From a virus, in IMG/VR virus record IMGVR_UViG_3300007609_000008, positions 1-64,000 of that record: a stretch of 64,000 bases of DNA, one strand, 5' to 3'. Below the pieces are notes generated by a model. It had not been told where the DNA came from. It saw nothing but the letters and a program-made list of their open reading frames with translations, and did not search any database. The first letter of the stretch is position 1. Each line of letters opens with the position of its first letter. A program made the position numbers and the translations under genes. This document shows positions 17,396-25,850 of the stretch, piece after piece.

Positions 17396-17683
17396 ATGAA
17401 TTTTCACCCTGAAAGAAATAACGAAGCATGGCAAGGCAAAGTGGTAGACTATCTAACACGCTATGAGTGCCACGTACAATTTGAAAAGACGGACGGAACT
17501 GTTCGTGACATGCAATGTACACTACAAGAATCTATTGTTCCAGAAACTAAAGGTACAAGTAAAAGCAAGCCGGCTGGCGTTCTCACTGTGTTTGACACAG
17601 AAAAGCAAGGTTGGCGCACTGTCAAGTTTGATAAAGTGATTGACTTTAAAGTACAAAATGAGTATGTCCGCTCCTCGAATTAA
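17396..17683 (+). CDS. SH3-like beta-barrel protein (WYL_2/DUF2693-like)
   Basis: 95 residues. The pattern VQFEKTDGTVRDMQCTL, then VLTVFDTEKQGWRTVKFDKV, matches small phage proteins of the DUF2693 (WYL_2) group as I remember it, which fold as Sm/SH3-like barrels and may bind nucleic acid or ligands. It starts three bases after the membrane protein gene. Role in the phage is unknown. Confidence 0.6.
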   Translation: MNFHPERNNEAWQGKVVDYLTRYECHVQFEKTDGTVRDMQCTLQESIVPETKGTSKSKPAGVLTVFDTEKQGWRTVKFDKVIDFKVQNEYVRSSN

Positions 17684-17697
17684 TAGAGAACTATTAG

Positions 17698-18819
17698 ATG
17701 TGGGAGTACGATAGTGTAAGGCAGGTGAACATAGAAATATCTAGTCTGTGCAATTCCATTTGTGCTTGGTGTCCTAGATATGAAAATATGTCACCTGTTC
17801 TTAACAAAGAACTCACTCCTCAATATGTGACTCTTGAACAATTCAAAGAATGGTTTCCCAGAGACTTTGCTAAAAACATTTTGCAATGGACTTACTCTGG
17901 TGATTATGGCGATGCTGGCACTAATCCTGATCTAATTGAAATTTTTCGATACACATTCGAATGTAATCCAAATGCAAGTGTTCAAGTAAATACCAATGGC
18001 GGTATGAAATCTCCCTCGTTTTGGAAAGAATTAGGAGAAGTTTTCTCTGGCTTCCCAGAAAGAAAGGTTATTTTTTCAATAGACGGCTTAGAAGATACCA
18101 ATCACATTTACAGAAGAAATGTTAAATGGGAAAAGGTAATTGCTAATGCCAAAGCCTATTTGAGTACAGGCGCAGTTGCTACATGGGATGCTTTGGTGTT
18201 TAAGTATAATGAACATCAACTGGAAGACATGAAAAATCTTTCAGACTCTATGGGATTCTCTGACATAACATTTAAAACTCCGCAGGGGTTTGAGCGTGGT
18301 CCAATGAAAGTCAGAGACAAGAATCAAATAGTTTTATATGAGATACATCCTACAGACGAGTCACAGATAAAAAATAATTATCCAGTACTCAATGGAAAAT
18401 TAGCATCAGATTTTGACTATGAAAATATAAAGAATCAAGTAGAGAGTAAATATTTTTTTGCTAAAGGAGAAACTAAATGTTTCTCCATGAGAAATGGTCA
18501 AGACTCTACTGAAATTCGTGTGACCTCATGGGGAGATGTTTATCCTTGCTGTCACTTTGGACATCTTTCTTTGTATCAGAGAGAAAACCAACAGATACAA
18601 CGAGCACAGATGTTAGACATATTTAAGGATAAAAAAATATCACTAAAGAAACATAGCCTCCGTGAGATACTAGAATCTGATCCTTTTTCCGATGTTTATG
18701 GCAAATGGGAGAAGAAATCATGCGTCACTTGCTGGTTGAATTGTGGAATATCCGAAAATAAACCCTCTACCATGCAAAAAATCTTCAATAATCCCGAAAA
18801 TCCGTATGGAAGTGCTTGA
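17698..18819 (+). CDS. radical SAM enzyme with C-terminal SPASM-like domain
   Basis: 373 residues. CNSICAWC near the N-terminus provides the CxxxCxxC cluster ligands Cys18, Cys22 and Cys25. VIFSIDGLED and the preceding QVNTNGG fit the radical SAM barrel. The C-terminal third holds CFSMRNGQD, YPCCHFG and CVTCWLNCG, enough cysteines for one or two auxiliary Fe-S clusters (SPASM type, common in peptide modification). This order is the reverse of the eight enzymes at 44.7-58.3 kb, which carry their extra cysteines in front. Substrate unknown. Confidence 0.85.
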   Translation: MWEYDSVRQVNIEISSLCNSICAWCPRYENMSPVLNKELTPQYVTLEQFKEWFPRDFAKNILQWTYSGDYGDAGTNPDLIEIFRYTFECNPNASVQVNTNGGMKSPSFWKELGEVFSGFPERKVIFSIDGLEDTNHIYRRNVKWEKVIANAKAYLSTGAVATWDALVFKYNEHQLEDMKNLSDSMGFSDITFKTPQGFERGPMKVRDKNQIVLYEIHPTDESQIKNNYPVLNGKLASDFDYENIKNQVESKYFFAKGETKCFSMRNGQDSTEIRVTSWGDVYPCCHFGHLSLYQRENQQIQRAQMLDIFKDKKISLKKHSLREILESDPFSDVYGKWEKKSCVTCWLNCGISENKPSTMQKIFNNPENPYGSA

Positions 18820-18844
18820 CACAGTGACTCCTTGGTGTTATAAT
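18816..18844 (+). promoter_or_regulatory. sigma70-type promoter
   Basis: TTGACA at 18816-18821 and TATAAT at 18839-18844 with a 17-base spacer, just before the gene at 18876. AAGGAG follows in the leader. Confidence 0.85.
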
Positions 18845-18875
18845 TACTATTGTAATGTAAATAAGGAGTCCTTTA

Positions 18876-19973
18876 ATGGCAAAACGACAACGCAGTACTT
18901 ATGTTCTCCCAGAACCTAAATGGCGAGAATACAAGGAGTACACATCCGAAGAGGACCGCTCTAAGGCATTCAGTGATTGTGAATACTTCACTCACTACGA
19001 AGTTGCTGACAAGAGCGGTGTACCTCACATCAAGAAGTGGATGAAGGCAAACTATGATGCAGCAGATGTAGCTGACATTCTAAAGTTGCCTGACTCCACA
19101 TTCTATTCTATCGCTAAGTATGGTTACATCTGGTCTAAGCTAGGTTACATGCCTCAGACGCACATTGATTACCTGTTCAAGATCAAAGATGATATGGTTC
19201 AGAAAGGTAAGGCGTATGTGACTGAGAAAGAAGAAGCGCCTAAGGTAGTAGCTATCCGAAAGAACCTCGATAACTTTCTCGATGGTGTAGAAGATGCACA
19301 GGCTACAATCGTACAAGGTGGTACAGTCAAGGTAGAATCTTTTGTTGAGAGTTACAAACTCAATGCAGCAGAGATATCTACGGCTTACACTAAACTCGAT
19401 GAGTTGTCACTAGAGTGGCGTGAGCTTTTAGCACTTCGCAACATGGATAACTTAGGTGAATGGGACAAGCAATTGATTGAGGGTTACAAGCACCTCAAGC
19501 AGTCGCTACTCAAGAAACTGATTGAGTTCTACAAAGACCTACAGACAGGCTTGCTCGAAACTAAACAGTCAAAGAAGATTGTTCGTATTCGCCGCAAGAA
19601 GCCTACTGACAAGAACAAGCTAGTCCGTCGCCTTAAGTATCTCAAGGAATATCCTGAGCTTAAGTTGAAGTCGCTTGACCCTGTAGACATTATAGGCGCA
19701 AGTGAAGTGTGGGTGTATGACACTGCTCGCAAAAAGATAGGCGTGTATGCTTCAGAGTATGAAGGTACGCTCAGTGTCAAAGGTACTACTATTGATAATT
19801 ATTCTGATGCAAAGTCCTATGAAAAGACAATGCGTAAGCCTAATGATCAAGTGCCTGCATTCATGGCAGCACGTAAGAACGGACTGCACAAATTTGTTGA
19901 TACTATTCGTGGCAAGAAACTCGCAGTGAAGAAGCGACTACAGCCTACAATGGTTATCGTGAGGATCATTTAA
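18876..19973 (+). CDS. conserved T4-like phage protein of unknown function
   Basis: 365 residues, hydrophilic and largely helical. It has its own strong promoter, which suggests early or middle expression with the replication genes. A basic segment near residues 230-260 (KKIVRIRRKKPTDKNKLVRR) could contact nucleic acid, and the region after it (ASEVWVYDTARKKIGVYAS) looks like a beta domain. It ends two bases before RNase H. I do not recognise the family by function. Confidence 0.6.
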   Translation: MAKRQRSTYVLPEPKWREYKEYTSEEDRSKAFSDCEYFTHYEVADKSGVPHIKKWMKANYDAADVADILKLPDSTFYSIAKYGYIWSKLGYMPQTHIDYLFKIKDDMVQKGKAYVTEKEEAPKVVAIRKNLDNFLDGVEDAQATIVQGGTVKVESFVESYKLNAAEISTAYTKLDELSLEWRELLALRNMDNLGEWDKQLIEGYKHLKQSLLKKLIEFYKDLQTGLLETKQSKKIVRIRRKKPTDKNKLVRRLKYLKEYPELKLKSLDPVDIIGASEVWVYDTARKKIGVYASEYEGTLSVKGTTIDNYSDAKSYEKTMRKPNDQVPAFMAARKNGLHKFVDTIRGKKLAVKKRLQPTMVIVRII

Positions 19974-19974
19974 T

Positions 19975-20871
19975 ATGATGGTAATAGATTATAATCAAGT
20001 AGCGATCGCAGCTTTTATGGGCGAAATGGGTGGTCGTGGTAATAAAGATATAGAAGTAAACGTGCCTCTTTTACGACACATGATACTAAACACAATTCGT
20101 TCTTACAAGAATAAATTTTCTGATGAGTTCGGTGATGAAGTAGTTATTGCATGCGATAATCGTAGGTATTGGCGCAGAGATATATTTCCATATTATAAAG
20201 CAGGTCGCAAGAAGTCAAGAGAGGACAGTGATTATGATTGGTCTGCAATTTTCGAAGCGTTACACTGTATTCGCAATGAGCTAGACGAGTTCTTTCCTTA
20301 TCCTGTGATTGATGTCGATGGGGCAGAAGCTGATGATGTGATAGGTGCTCTCGCTGAATACTCACAGACAGCAGGAGAAGGTGGTGGCTTGTTTGATGAA
20401 GGCTCACAGATTCCCTTTCTCGTACTGTCAGGCGACCATGACTTTAATCAGTTGCAAAAGTGGAGCAATGTAAAGCAGTATTCTCCTTCACAAAAGAAGT
20501 GGATCAAGATCAAAGAACCTGCTTCTTCTGTTTTGATGGAGCATATAATTACTGGTGATAAGGGTGACGGTGTGCCTAACATGCTGTCTCCTGATAACTG
20601 TTTTGTTGAAGGCATTCGACAGAAGTCTATTCGTAAAAATCTTCTTGCAGAGTGGAAAGTTACTCCGCCAGAAAAGTGGATCACTTCTGATATGTCGCAT
20701 GGATATAATCGCAATCAAATGCTCGTTGACTTATCAAAGACTCCACAAGACATCAAAAATGAGATTATAAGTAGTTATGAAAAACAGCAAGGCGGTGACC
20801 GTAGTCAACTGCTAAATTATTTTATAAAGCACAAGATGAAAGGAATGATTGAAGTGATAGGAGACTTTTAA
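19975..20871 (+). CDS. rnh: RNase H / 5'-nuclease, T4 rnh-like
   Basis: 298 residues, close to T4 RNase H (305). The FEN-1-type acidic residues are present: Asp5 in MMVIDYN, the CDNRRYWRRD arch region, DGAEADDVIG and SGDHDF. ITGDKGDGVPN fits the helix-hairpin DNA-binding element. The enzyme removes RNA primers and 5' flaps during lagging-strand maturation, matching the primase upstream. It follows the preceding gene after one base. Confidence 0.88.
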   Translation: MMVIDYNQVAIAAFMGEMGGRGNKDIEVNVPLLRHMILNTIRSYKNKFSDEFGDEVVIACDNRRYWRRDIFPYYKAGRKKSREDSDYDWSAIFEALHCIRNELDEFFPYPVIDVDGAEADDVIGALAEYSQTAGEGGGLFDEGSQIPFLVLSGDHDFNQLQKWSNVKQYSPSQKKWIKIKEPASSVLMEHIITGDKGDGVPNMLSPDNCFVEGIRQKSIRKNLLAEWKVTPPEKWITSDMSHGYNRNQMLVDLSKTPQDIKNEIISSYEKQQGGDRSQLLNYFIKHKMKGMIEVIGDF

Positions 20872-20872
20872 T

Positions 20873-21109
20873 ATGATTGTTACGAAAAAAGAATATCACC
20901 AAATGACTAGCACATTGACGTATGATGTTCCAGAAGACGCCATCATAGAAATCTTTGGCAGTATGGAATCTTTTACAGAGAATTGTAACGAAGAGTCTGA
21001 TCTGTTCTGGGGCTTCATGTGTGACTTTGATTACGACCGTGAAGATGATCTGTGGACAGATCGCAAAGGTGGCTATGATGTTGAATGGGAGTTAGAAGAT
21101 GCAGAGTAA
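20873..21109 (+). CDS. small acidic protein of unknown function
   Basis: 78 residues, acidic, rich in Asp, Glu and Trp (DLFWGFMCDFDYDREDDLW). No motif is recognised. It starts directly after the RNase H stop, with AGGAGA in the end of that gene, and overlaps the next gene by 11 bases, so it is real by context. An acidic DNA mimic is one possible reading, without evidence. Confidence 0.5.
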   Translation: MIVTKKEYHQMTSTLTYDVPEDAIIEIFGSMESFTENCNEESDLFWGFMCDFDYDREDDLWTDRKGGYDVEWELEDAE

Positions 21110-21650
21110 TTTTAGACAAGTAAACGAAGGCTTCAAATGGGTATTCGAAGCTGCAAAGCCAGATGAACAGGTGCAACGCTTAAAAACATGGGCATCTAAG
21201 AATCAAACAGTTGTGCCTTTGATTAGGCTAGGCGTAGGCGCAGAAAAAGCTGACTGGAGACTTCCAGAAGGTATGCCAGAGACAGCTAAAATTCTAGACG
21301 ATATTCCTGAAGGCATGGGAGAAACTACACTCATGCTCGAATGGAGAAGAGTTAAGCAGTTTATTGATCCCAAAAGCAACATGAATAATCTACCTGATTG
21401 GAAACGTGAGCAGCAGTGGATTAATATCTTAGAAGCTATTCAAGTAGAAGAAGCAAAGATCCTTACTGCGGTAAAAGATGGAGAACTATTGAAACTCTAT
21501 CCTAAACTAGAGAAGTGTCTGCCTATTCTTGGTATAGAGGAGTATAATAAACCGCCTCGAAAAAGTACCAAAAAGAAAACGGCTAAGACTACTACTAAAA
21601 AGCCTCGTGCCAAGAAAGAAAAGTCGACCGCAGACGAAGTGGTTGTCTGA
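21099..21650 (+). CDS. DUF6433-like phage protein with basic tail
   Basis: 183 residues. The body (VFEAAKPDEQVQRLKTWASK followed by WRLPEGMPE) resembles what I recall as DUF6433, a family frequent near replication genes of T4-like marine phages. The last ~35 residues are a Lys/Thr/Arg-rich histone-like tail (RKSTKKKTAKTTTKKPRAKK). A DNA-associated role is plausible. It is the last gene of the plus-strand replication block; convergent minus-strand genes follow. Confidence 0.5.
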   Translation: MQSNFRQVNEGFKWVFEAAKPDEQVQRLKTWASKNQTVVPLIRLGVGAEKADWRLPEGMPETAKILDDIPEGMGETTLMLEWRRVKQFIDPKSNMNNLPDWKREQQWINILEAIQVEEAKILTAVKDGELLKLYPKLEKCLPILGIEEYNKPPRKSTKKKTAKTTTKKPRAKKEKSTADEVVV

Positions 21651-21693
21651 TAAGAAATACAGAGAATTTATTTTGAGGTCTAACTCTTAGAAT

Positions 21694-22212
21694 TTATTGT
21701 AGATCATCTGGTTTGTAGGGATCGTAAAACATACCAAGTTGATATCCATCAGGCACAGGTTCATGTTCTGGTATTTTAGTTGGGCCATCGGGCGAGCATA
21801 TCCATTTATACTTGCCCCTGGCTCTTCTTTTCTCTGACATTTTTTGTCTAGTAGAGTCTCGATGCTTGTGACCATACATGGGATTATTTTCTCCCCTGCG
21901 AGTACCAGCCATTGTCTTCGATACTTTGTCACGGAACTCTTGTGATCTACCATTAATTCTTGCGGGATGCTTGTCGCCCATTTTAGCTTCTGCTATGCGC
22001 TTTCTTCCCTCTTCAGTGTGTTTGCGAGTTCTGGCTCGTGCAGTGTCGTGTGTGATCTCAATCTTCATCTTAGCAGCAGCTTTTCGTATCTGCTCAACGT
22101 TAGATCCCCGTAGAATCATTTCACGAGGCTTCGGCACAGTGTCAACCTTCGTGTTATCTACAATGAAGTATTCGTCTCGGTGCTTGAATATAAAAAAGAT
22201 TGTAGCTGCCAT
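21694..22212 (-). CDS. NUMOD3-type DNA-binding protein (homing-endonuclease-like)
   Basis: 172 residues on the minus strand. The centre has two to three NUMOD3-like repeats: EEGRKRIAEAKMGDKHPA, RDKVSKTMAGTRRGENNPMYG and HRDSTRQKMSEKRRA. NUMOD3 modules usually sit next to GIY-YIG or HNH nuclease domains in homing endonucleases. No nuclease domain is seen here; the N-terminus is a different small domain. It may be a remnant or a domesticated DNA-binding protein. It shares one base (ATG/TAA) with the upstream minus-strand gene. Confidence 0.6.
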   Translation of the reverse strand: MAATIFFIFKHRDEYFIVDNTKVDTVPKPREMILRGSNVEQIRKAAAKMKIEITHDTARARTRKHTEEGRKRIAEAKMGDKHPARINGRSQEFRDKVSKTMAGTRRGENNPMYGHKHRDSTRQKMSEKRRARGKYKWICSPDGPTKIPEHEPVPDGYQLGMFYDPYKPDDLQ

Positions 22213-23036
22213 TATATAATGCTCGTACCTCTGATGGGTTTTCCTTGCAGACGATAACTAGCCATCACATCAATTGTAGTTGGTTTAGGATTAGAAGCGG
22301 GAGCATTTAATCCTCTTGGTTGTATTCTGACTTCTAACTTTGCAGTAAGATTTGATAACTTATTAAATTCGGTCTTTGATCCAAATATGGTAGCAATTTG
22401 TGTGAGTTCTTTTTTTGTAAGAGACCCAGTACTGTCAACAATCCATATTTCTTTGCCTATCATCATAGCCAATACATTTTTTCTTATACCTGGTCTGATG
22501 TTCTTTTTAAATTTTGACTTGTAATGAGAAATAATTTTATTGCCCAGTGTATTACTGGAGATGTTAGCAACATTATAATTCTCTGTGTTGTTCGCAAAGT
22601 TTTCTGTCAATGGTCTTCTTGCAAATTTGTCAGGAACGATACTCAACATGCCACTTGATATTTCTTTTGTCTTTGCATGAAAATATTTTTTAAAATCTTT
22701 GAGAAGCCTTTTACCATTTGCAACTGCTTCTGGTGTATTATTCATCAAGGTTATCAATTCTTGTTTTGCTTCTGATTTCTTATCTGGTGTATAGAATTTA
22801 CTACCATCAAAACGCCAGTCACGCATACTGCCCATCTGTGCGGTATGTGAATTTTTGTATTCGATATGGACATCAACTTTATTCTTATCGTCCAAATTAA
22901 TGGTAAAGCCAAAGTCAGGAAAGCCAGCATCAGCGCCCATAGGCTCGGCAAAAGATGGATGATTTTTGCCCAGTCTCTTTTTCAGTGCCTTGAATGCGGC
23001 TATTTCATCGTCAAATGCTTTGGTATTAGCGCCCAT
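22212..23036 (-). CDS. PD-(D/E)XK nuclease-like protein
   Basis: 274 residues on the minus strand. The N-terminal part carries the restriction-endonuclease core: Pro40-Asp41 in FPDFGF, then VDVHIEYKNS with Glu59-x-Lys61. This is the PD-(D/E)XK pattern of metal-dependent nucleases. The C-terminal half is not recognised. AGGAG precedes the start and a late-type TATAAATA lies at 23062-23069. Together with the NUMOD3 gene it forms a two-gene island in reverse orientation. Confidence 0.55.
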   Translation of the reverse strand: MGANTKAFDDEIAAFKALKKRLGKNHPSFAEPMGADAGFPDFGFTINLDDKNKVDVHIEYKNSHTAQMGSMRDWRFDGSKFYTPDKKSEAKQELITLMNNTPEAVANGKRLLKDFKKYFHAKTKEISSGMLSIVPDKFARRPLTENFANNTENYNVANISSNTLGNKIISHYKSKFKKNIRPGIRKNVLAMMIGKEIWIVDSTGSLTKKELTQIATIFGSKTEFNKLSNLTAKLEVRIQPRGLNAPASNPKPTTIDVMASYRLQGKPIRGTSII

Positions 23037-23061
23037 TTTACTCTCCTAAACTGTCTTTTAC

Positions 23062-23069
23062 TATTTATA
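23062..23069 (-). promoter_or_regulatory. T4-late-type promoter TATAAATA (minus strand)
   Basis: TATTTATA on the plus strand reads TATAAATA on the minus strand, 26 bases upstream of the nuclease-like gene start at 23036. It sits back to back with the sigma70 promoter at 23074, so late leftward and early rightward transcription diverge here. Confidence 0.6.
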
Positions 23070-23073
23070 ATAC

Positions 23074-23102
23074 TTGACATTATACGCCAAACCTGTCATA
23101 AT
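23074..23102 (+). promoter_or_regulatory. sigma70-type early promoter with conserved leader
   Basis: TTGACA at 23074-23079, 17-base spacer, CATAAT at 23097-23102 preceded by TGT. The leader TACAAACTGATAAAGGAG belongs to the early-gene leader series seen at 31.5-35 kb. Confidence 0.8.
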
Positions 23103-23132
23103 AGTACTACAAACTGATAAAGGAGTCAAGAA

Positions 23133-23279
23133 ATGACCAAAGATATTCTAATCGAAATGCTATTCTCAACCGAACAGGCACTGGAGAACTACTACACCAC
23201 TGGAAGCAGCTATGACATAGAAGCTGCGGAACAGCAGTGTGCTGACCTTGAAAGACAGCTCGCAACGCTAAGTGATTGA
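23133..23279 (+). CDS. small early protein of unknown function
   Basis: 48 residues from the ATG at 23133, with AGGAG at 23121-23125 and a dedicated promoter. It is acidic and helical (QALENYYTTGSSYDIEAAEQ). No family is recognised, but the promoter and ribosome site make it a credible gene. Confidence 0.6.
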   Translation: MTKDILIEMLFSTEQALENYYTTGSSYDIEAAEQQCADLERQLATLSD

Positions 23280-23332
23280 TTTTGTTGAAGAAATTAATTT
23301 ACAAACCTCAATTAAATCAAAGACTTACGAAT

Positions 23333-23361
23333 TTGACTTTCTTTGCTGCCTGTAGTATAAT
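23333..23361 (+). promoter_or_regulatory. sigma70-type early promoter
   Basis: TTGACT at 23333-23338, 17-base spacer, TATAAT at 23356-23361. The leader TACAAAATGAGAAAAGGAAC matches the early-gene leader family and shows that the ATG at 23364 lies in the leader, so translation should start at 23391. Confidence 0.75.
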
Positions 23362-23390
23362 GTATGTACAAAATGAGAAAAGGAACTGAA

Positions 23391-23924
23391 ATGATATTAA
23401 TTAGTACAATAGGTGGCACAGAAAAGCAGCGTGACTTGGGTGACAGAGCAATCAGGCACTTCATCAAAGCACTCATGCCTCGTAAGCGTAAACTCACAAT
23501 CGACCTGCAAATCAAGAATCTAATCAAAGATGACATTGCGGGTCTGTGTGAGCATATAGGCGGCAACGAGGTTGTGATTGAGTCACACCACAGGGGCTCT
23601 CTGTATGACTACATTAGCTTTCTAGCACATGAATCTGTACACATGAAACAATATGTTACTGGTCAGTTGAAGACAACAGACAAGGCATTGTTGTGGAATG
23701 GTGAGGACATGACAGATGTCCCTTACAAGAAACAGCCTTGGGAAGTTGAGGCATGGAATAGTCAACATAACCTAGCAAAAGATTTTATTAAAAACGAATT
23801 GGGCATGACACTCAAACTAGCAAAAGAAACGAGTCCTAGAACATTGAAAGAAATGAACTGGAATCAAGAGGCTCTCTTTCTAGATAAGGTGATCGCAGCT
23901 CAAGCAAAAAGGAAAAAGAAATGA
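23391..23924 (+). CDS. HExxH metallopeptidase-like protein
   Basis: 177 residues from the ATG at 23391, supported by AGGAAC just upstream and the position of the promoter. His80-Glu81-x-x-His84 (FLAHESVHMKQY) is a zincin motif, and QPWEVEAW about 40 residues later could provide the third ligand, as in SprT-like or related small metallopeptidases. The target is unknown. A role against host proteins early in infection is a guess. It overlaps the next gene by four bases. Confidence 0.55.
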   Translation: MILISTIGGTEKQRDLGDRAIRHFIKALMPRKRKLTIDLQIKNLIKDDIAGLCEHIGGNEVVIESHHRGSLYDYISFLAHESVHMKQYVTGQLKTTDKALLWNGEDMTDVPYKKQPWEVEAWNSQHNLAKDFIKNELGMTLKLAKETSPRTLKEMNWNQEALFLDKVIAAQAKRKKK

Positions 23925-24526
23925 TGAGAAAAGAAAATATAATACTCACAGACATTGACGGTTGCGTCCTTGATTGGGAGTTTGCGTTTCATAGTTGGAT
24001 GGAGATGCAAGGTCATGAGCTAGACACGAAAGATGTTTACTCGATGGCGATTGCATATCAAATGGCTCCTGACAAAGTAAAACGAATGATTAAGACATTC
24101 AACGAGTCAGCAGCAATCGGCTTCTTGCCTCCGCTTCGTGACGCTCAGTACTATATAAAGAAGCTACACGAGAAGAAGCAGTATCGCTTCGTTGCTATCA
24201 CTAGCCTCAGTCTTGATCCTTACGCAAAACTCTTGCGTGAGCGCAATCTCAAGAAGATATTTGGACCAAACACATTCAAAGAAGTTATCTGTTTGGAGTG
24301 TGGTGCAGACAAAGACGATGCGCTTGGTCATGCAGCAGTGAAGTACCCTGGTGCAGTGTGGATCGAAGACAAAGCAGAGAACGCTGATGTTGGTGCTTCT
24401 TTGGGTCTTGATACATATCTAATGGAACATGCTCACAACATGGACTACAAAGGCAAAGCTCGTAAAGTGAAGAACTGGCAAGAACTTTACGGTCTAATAC
24501 TAAGAGGCAAGCCAGTCTGGCCTTAA
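23921..24526 (+). CDS. HAD-superfamily phosphatase (5'-nucleotidase-like)
   Basis: 201 residues. DIDGCVLDW near residue 11 is HAD motif I (DxDx). Motif II (FVAITS) and the late acidic motif (AVWIEDKAENADVG) are in place. The cap region is helical. Size and motifs suit a deoxyribonucleotidase or related small phosphatase. With MazG next door it could trim nucleotide pools, but the substrate is not fixed by sequence. Confidence 0.7.
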   Translation: MMRKENIILTDIDGCVLDWEFAFHSWMEMQGHELDTKDVYSMAIAYQMAPDKVKRMIKTFNESAAIGFLPPLRDAQYYIKKLHEKKQYRFVAITSLSLDPYAKLLRERNLKKIFGPNTFKEVICLECGADKDDALGHAAVKYPGAVWIEDKAENADVGASLGLDTYLMEHAHNMDYKGKARKVKNWQELYGLILRGKPVWP

Positions 24527-24535
24527 GGATAAACT

Positions 24536-24640
24536 ATGTTAATTAACATCTCAATTGAAATTGATACTCAACGAGACGCAGAAGAATTGCGTACTATCAT
24601 GGAATTGATTCAACAAATACAGGATAAAGAAAATGCTTAG
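24536..24640 (+). CDS. 34-residue peptide of unknown function
   Basis: A short ORF (MLINISIEIDTQRDAEELRT...) starts ten bases after the phosphatase stop, with AAGGAT upstream, and overlaps the mazG-like start by eight bases. Strand then amphipathic helix. Too short for family assignment. Confidence 0.4.
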   Translation: MLINISIEIDTQRDAEELRTIMELIQQIQDKENA

Positions 24641-24992
24641 TGATACAATCGAAACAACCTATGCAGTCACGCTAGTAGAACAAATCAAGCGTTGGCACTA
24701 TGACCGCAACCTCATCGAAGGTGCAACTGACAAGGATCAGGTGTGTAAACTGATTCAAGAAGTCGGCGAACTGTCTGACAATGTGTGCAAGCAGAAGGAC
24801 ATTCGTGATGACATTGGTGACATCATTGTGGTACTTATAAATATCGCAGAACGCAACAACGTCAGTTTGACTGAATGTTTAGATAAAGCGTATGACGATA
24901 TCAAAGACCGCAAGGGTATGATGGTAGACGGCATCTTTGTCAAAGAAGAAGATGATGTCATCAAACTCACTGCCGAATGCGCAGAAGAATGA
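24633..24992 (+). CDS. MazG-like NTP pyrophosphohydrolase
   Basis: 119 residues. The all-alpha pyrophosphatase signature is visible as QEVGELSDN, followed by DIRDDIGDIIVVLINIAER, giving the ExxE and ExxD-type metal ligands. Phage MazG-like proteins hydrolyse (d)NTPs and may adjust alarmone or nucleotide pools. It is a single-domain form. It overlaps the gene in front by 8 bases and the next by 4. Confidence 0.8.
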   Translation: MLSDTIETTYAVTLVEQIKRWHYDRNLIEGATDKDQVCKLIQEVGELSDNVCKQKDIRDDIGDIIVVLINIAERNNVSLTECLDKAYDDIKDRKGMMVDGIFVKEEDDVIKLTAECAEE

Positions 24993-25138
24993 TTCTGTGC
25001 CACTGTAACAATGTCCGAACAGCCGATACGCACAAATATCACCTAATAGGAACTGAGTGTGGAAACTGCATACAACGAAAAAGCACCGATGACTTTAAAA
25101 ATGATAAGACCAGACGTTCCTGTCTGGAAAATAAATAA
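24989..25138 (+). CDS. Bfd-like [2Fe-2S] mini-protein
   Basis: 49 residues. MILCHCNNV resembles the start of bacterioferritin-associated ferredoxin (CxCN) and GTECGNCIQR resembles its second pair (CGxC). Ligands would be Cys4, Cys6, Cys24 and Cys27. The spacing between pairs is shorter than in host Bfd, so it may be a trimmed domain. Its ATG overlaps the mazG-like stop; its 3' end overlaps the next gene by 50 bases, which leaves some doubt. It fits with the IscU/IscA genes 4 kb downstream. Confidence 0.5.
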   Translation: MILCHCNNVRTADTHKYHLIGTECGNCIQRKSTDDFKNDKTRRSCLENK

Positions 25139-25664
25139 TTTTTATCTTCCTGAAGTTTCTTTTGAGAATGAAAATGCAATTGACCAAGGAAACAATCAAG
25201 ACAGATACATGTCTTCAATAAAAGATTCTGATAAAGATAGTTTTAAAAAGGCTTGGCTTGAAAATATTTCAGTTATAGTACAGCACATTCAAGACCAAGC
25301 AAAAACTCAGTTAGTTTACGATATGTGGTTGAACTTTTTAAAAGATTTGAAAGTCGATAGTTTACCAGATATTTTTATTGATCGTCCAGGCTTCAATATG
25401 GGCAAACACATTGATAACAGATTTATTATAGGCACTGTCATAGTAAATTTAAAAGATAATCCAAAAAGCAGCGGCACACATTTTTGGAACAGTATCGATG
25501 AACCTATTCCCTGGTACTCTGGGCCAGTAAAAAAGCATACGGGCATTCTGATGCTAAACAATGTCAATACATTACATTCTATTAACATTAATAAAAATGA
25601 AGAAGATGTAAGACACATAGCTTACGAAAATATTTGTGTTTCTGATCTTTTTAAAGGGTATTAA
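25089..25664 (+). CDS. 2OG-Fe(II) oxygenase-like protein
   Basis: 191 residues from the ATG at 25089 (GTG at 25059 is possible). The facial triad of non-haem iron oxygenases can be placed at His107 and Asp109 (GKHIDNR) and His163 (TLHSI), with Arg in VRHIAYENI as a candidate 2-oxoglutarate anchor. The protein at 54445-55053 has the same layout (GEHLDNR ... LLHSIGP), so the two look like paralogues. Substrate unknown. Confidence 0.6.
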   Translation: MTLKMIRPDVPVWKINNFYLPEVSFENENAIDQGNNQDRYMSSIKDSDKDSFKKAWLENISVIVQHIQDQAKTQLVYDMWLNFLKDLKVDSLPDIFIDRPGFNMGKHIDNRFIIGTVIVNLKDNPKSSGTHFWNSIDEPIPWYSGPVKKHTGILMLNNVNTLHSININKNEEDVRHIAYENICVSDLFKGY

Positions 25665-25667
25665 AAA

Positions 25668-25850
25668 ATGACTATGGAACTCTACTACGCTGCAACGCTA
25701 TTCCTAATGATAGGTTGTGGCTACATGTCTTTTACTATTGGTCGCAGAGAAGGTGTCATGCGCTTTCTGGCTTACCTGGAAGACTTTACTGATAAGAACG
25801 GCATGGTAAAGGTACGGTTGACTGACACCACATTCGAGGTCATTAAATGA
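25668..25850 (+). CDS. small membrane protein
   Basis: 60 residues. One hydrophobic segment (YYAATLFLMIGCGYMSFTIG) at the N-terminus is followed by a hydrophilic tail (VKVRLTDTTFEVIK). Found between an oxygenase-like gene and an SGNH gene with four-base overlap to the latter. Function unknown. Confidence 0.55.
   Translation: MTMELYYAATLFLMIGCGYMSFTIGRREGVMRFLAYLEDFTDKNGMVKVRLTDTTFEVIK

Noticed and set aside
21694-22212. Active homing endonuclease
   Set aside because: NUMOD3 modules are clear but no GIY-YIG or HNH nuclease domain is present in the protein.
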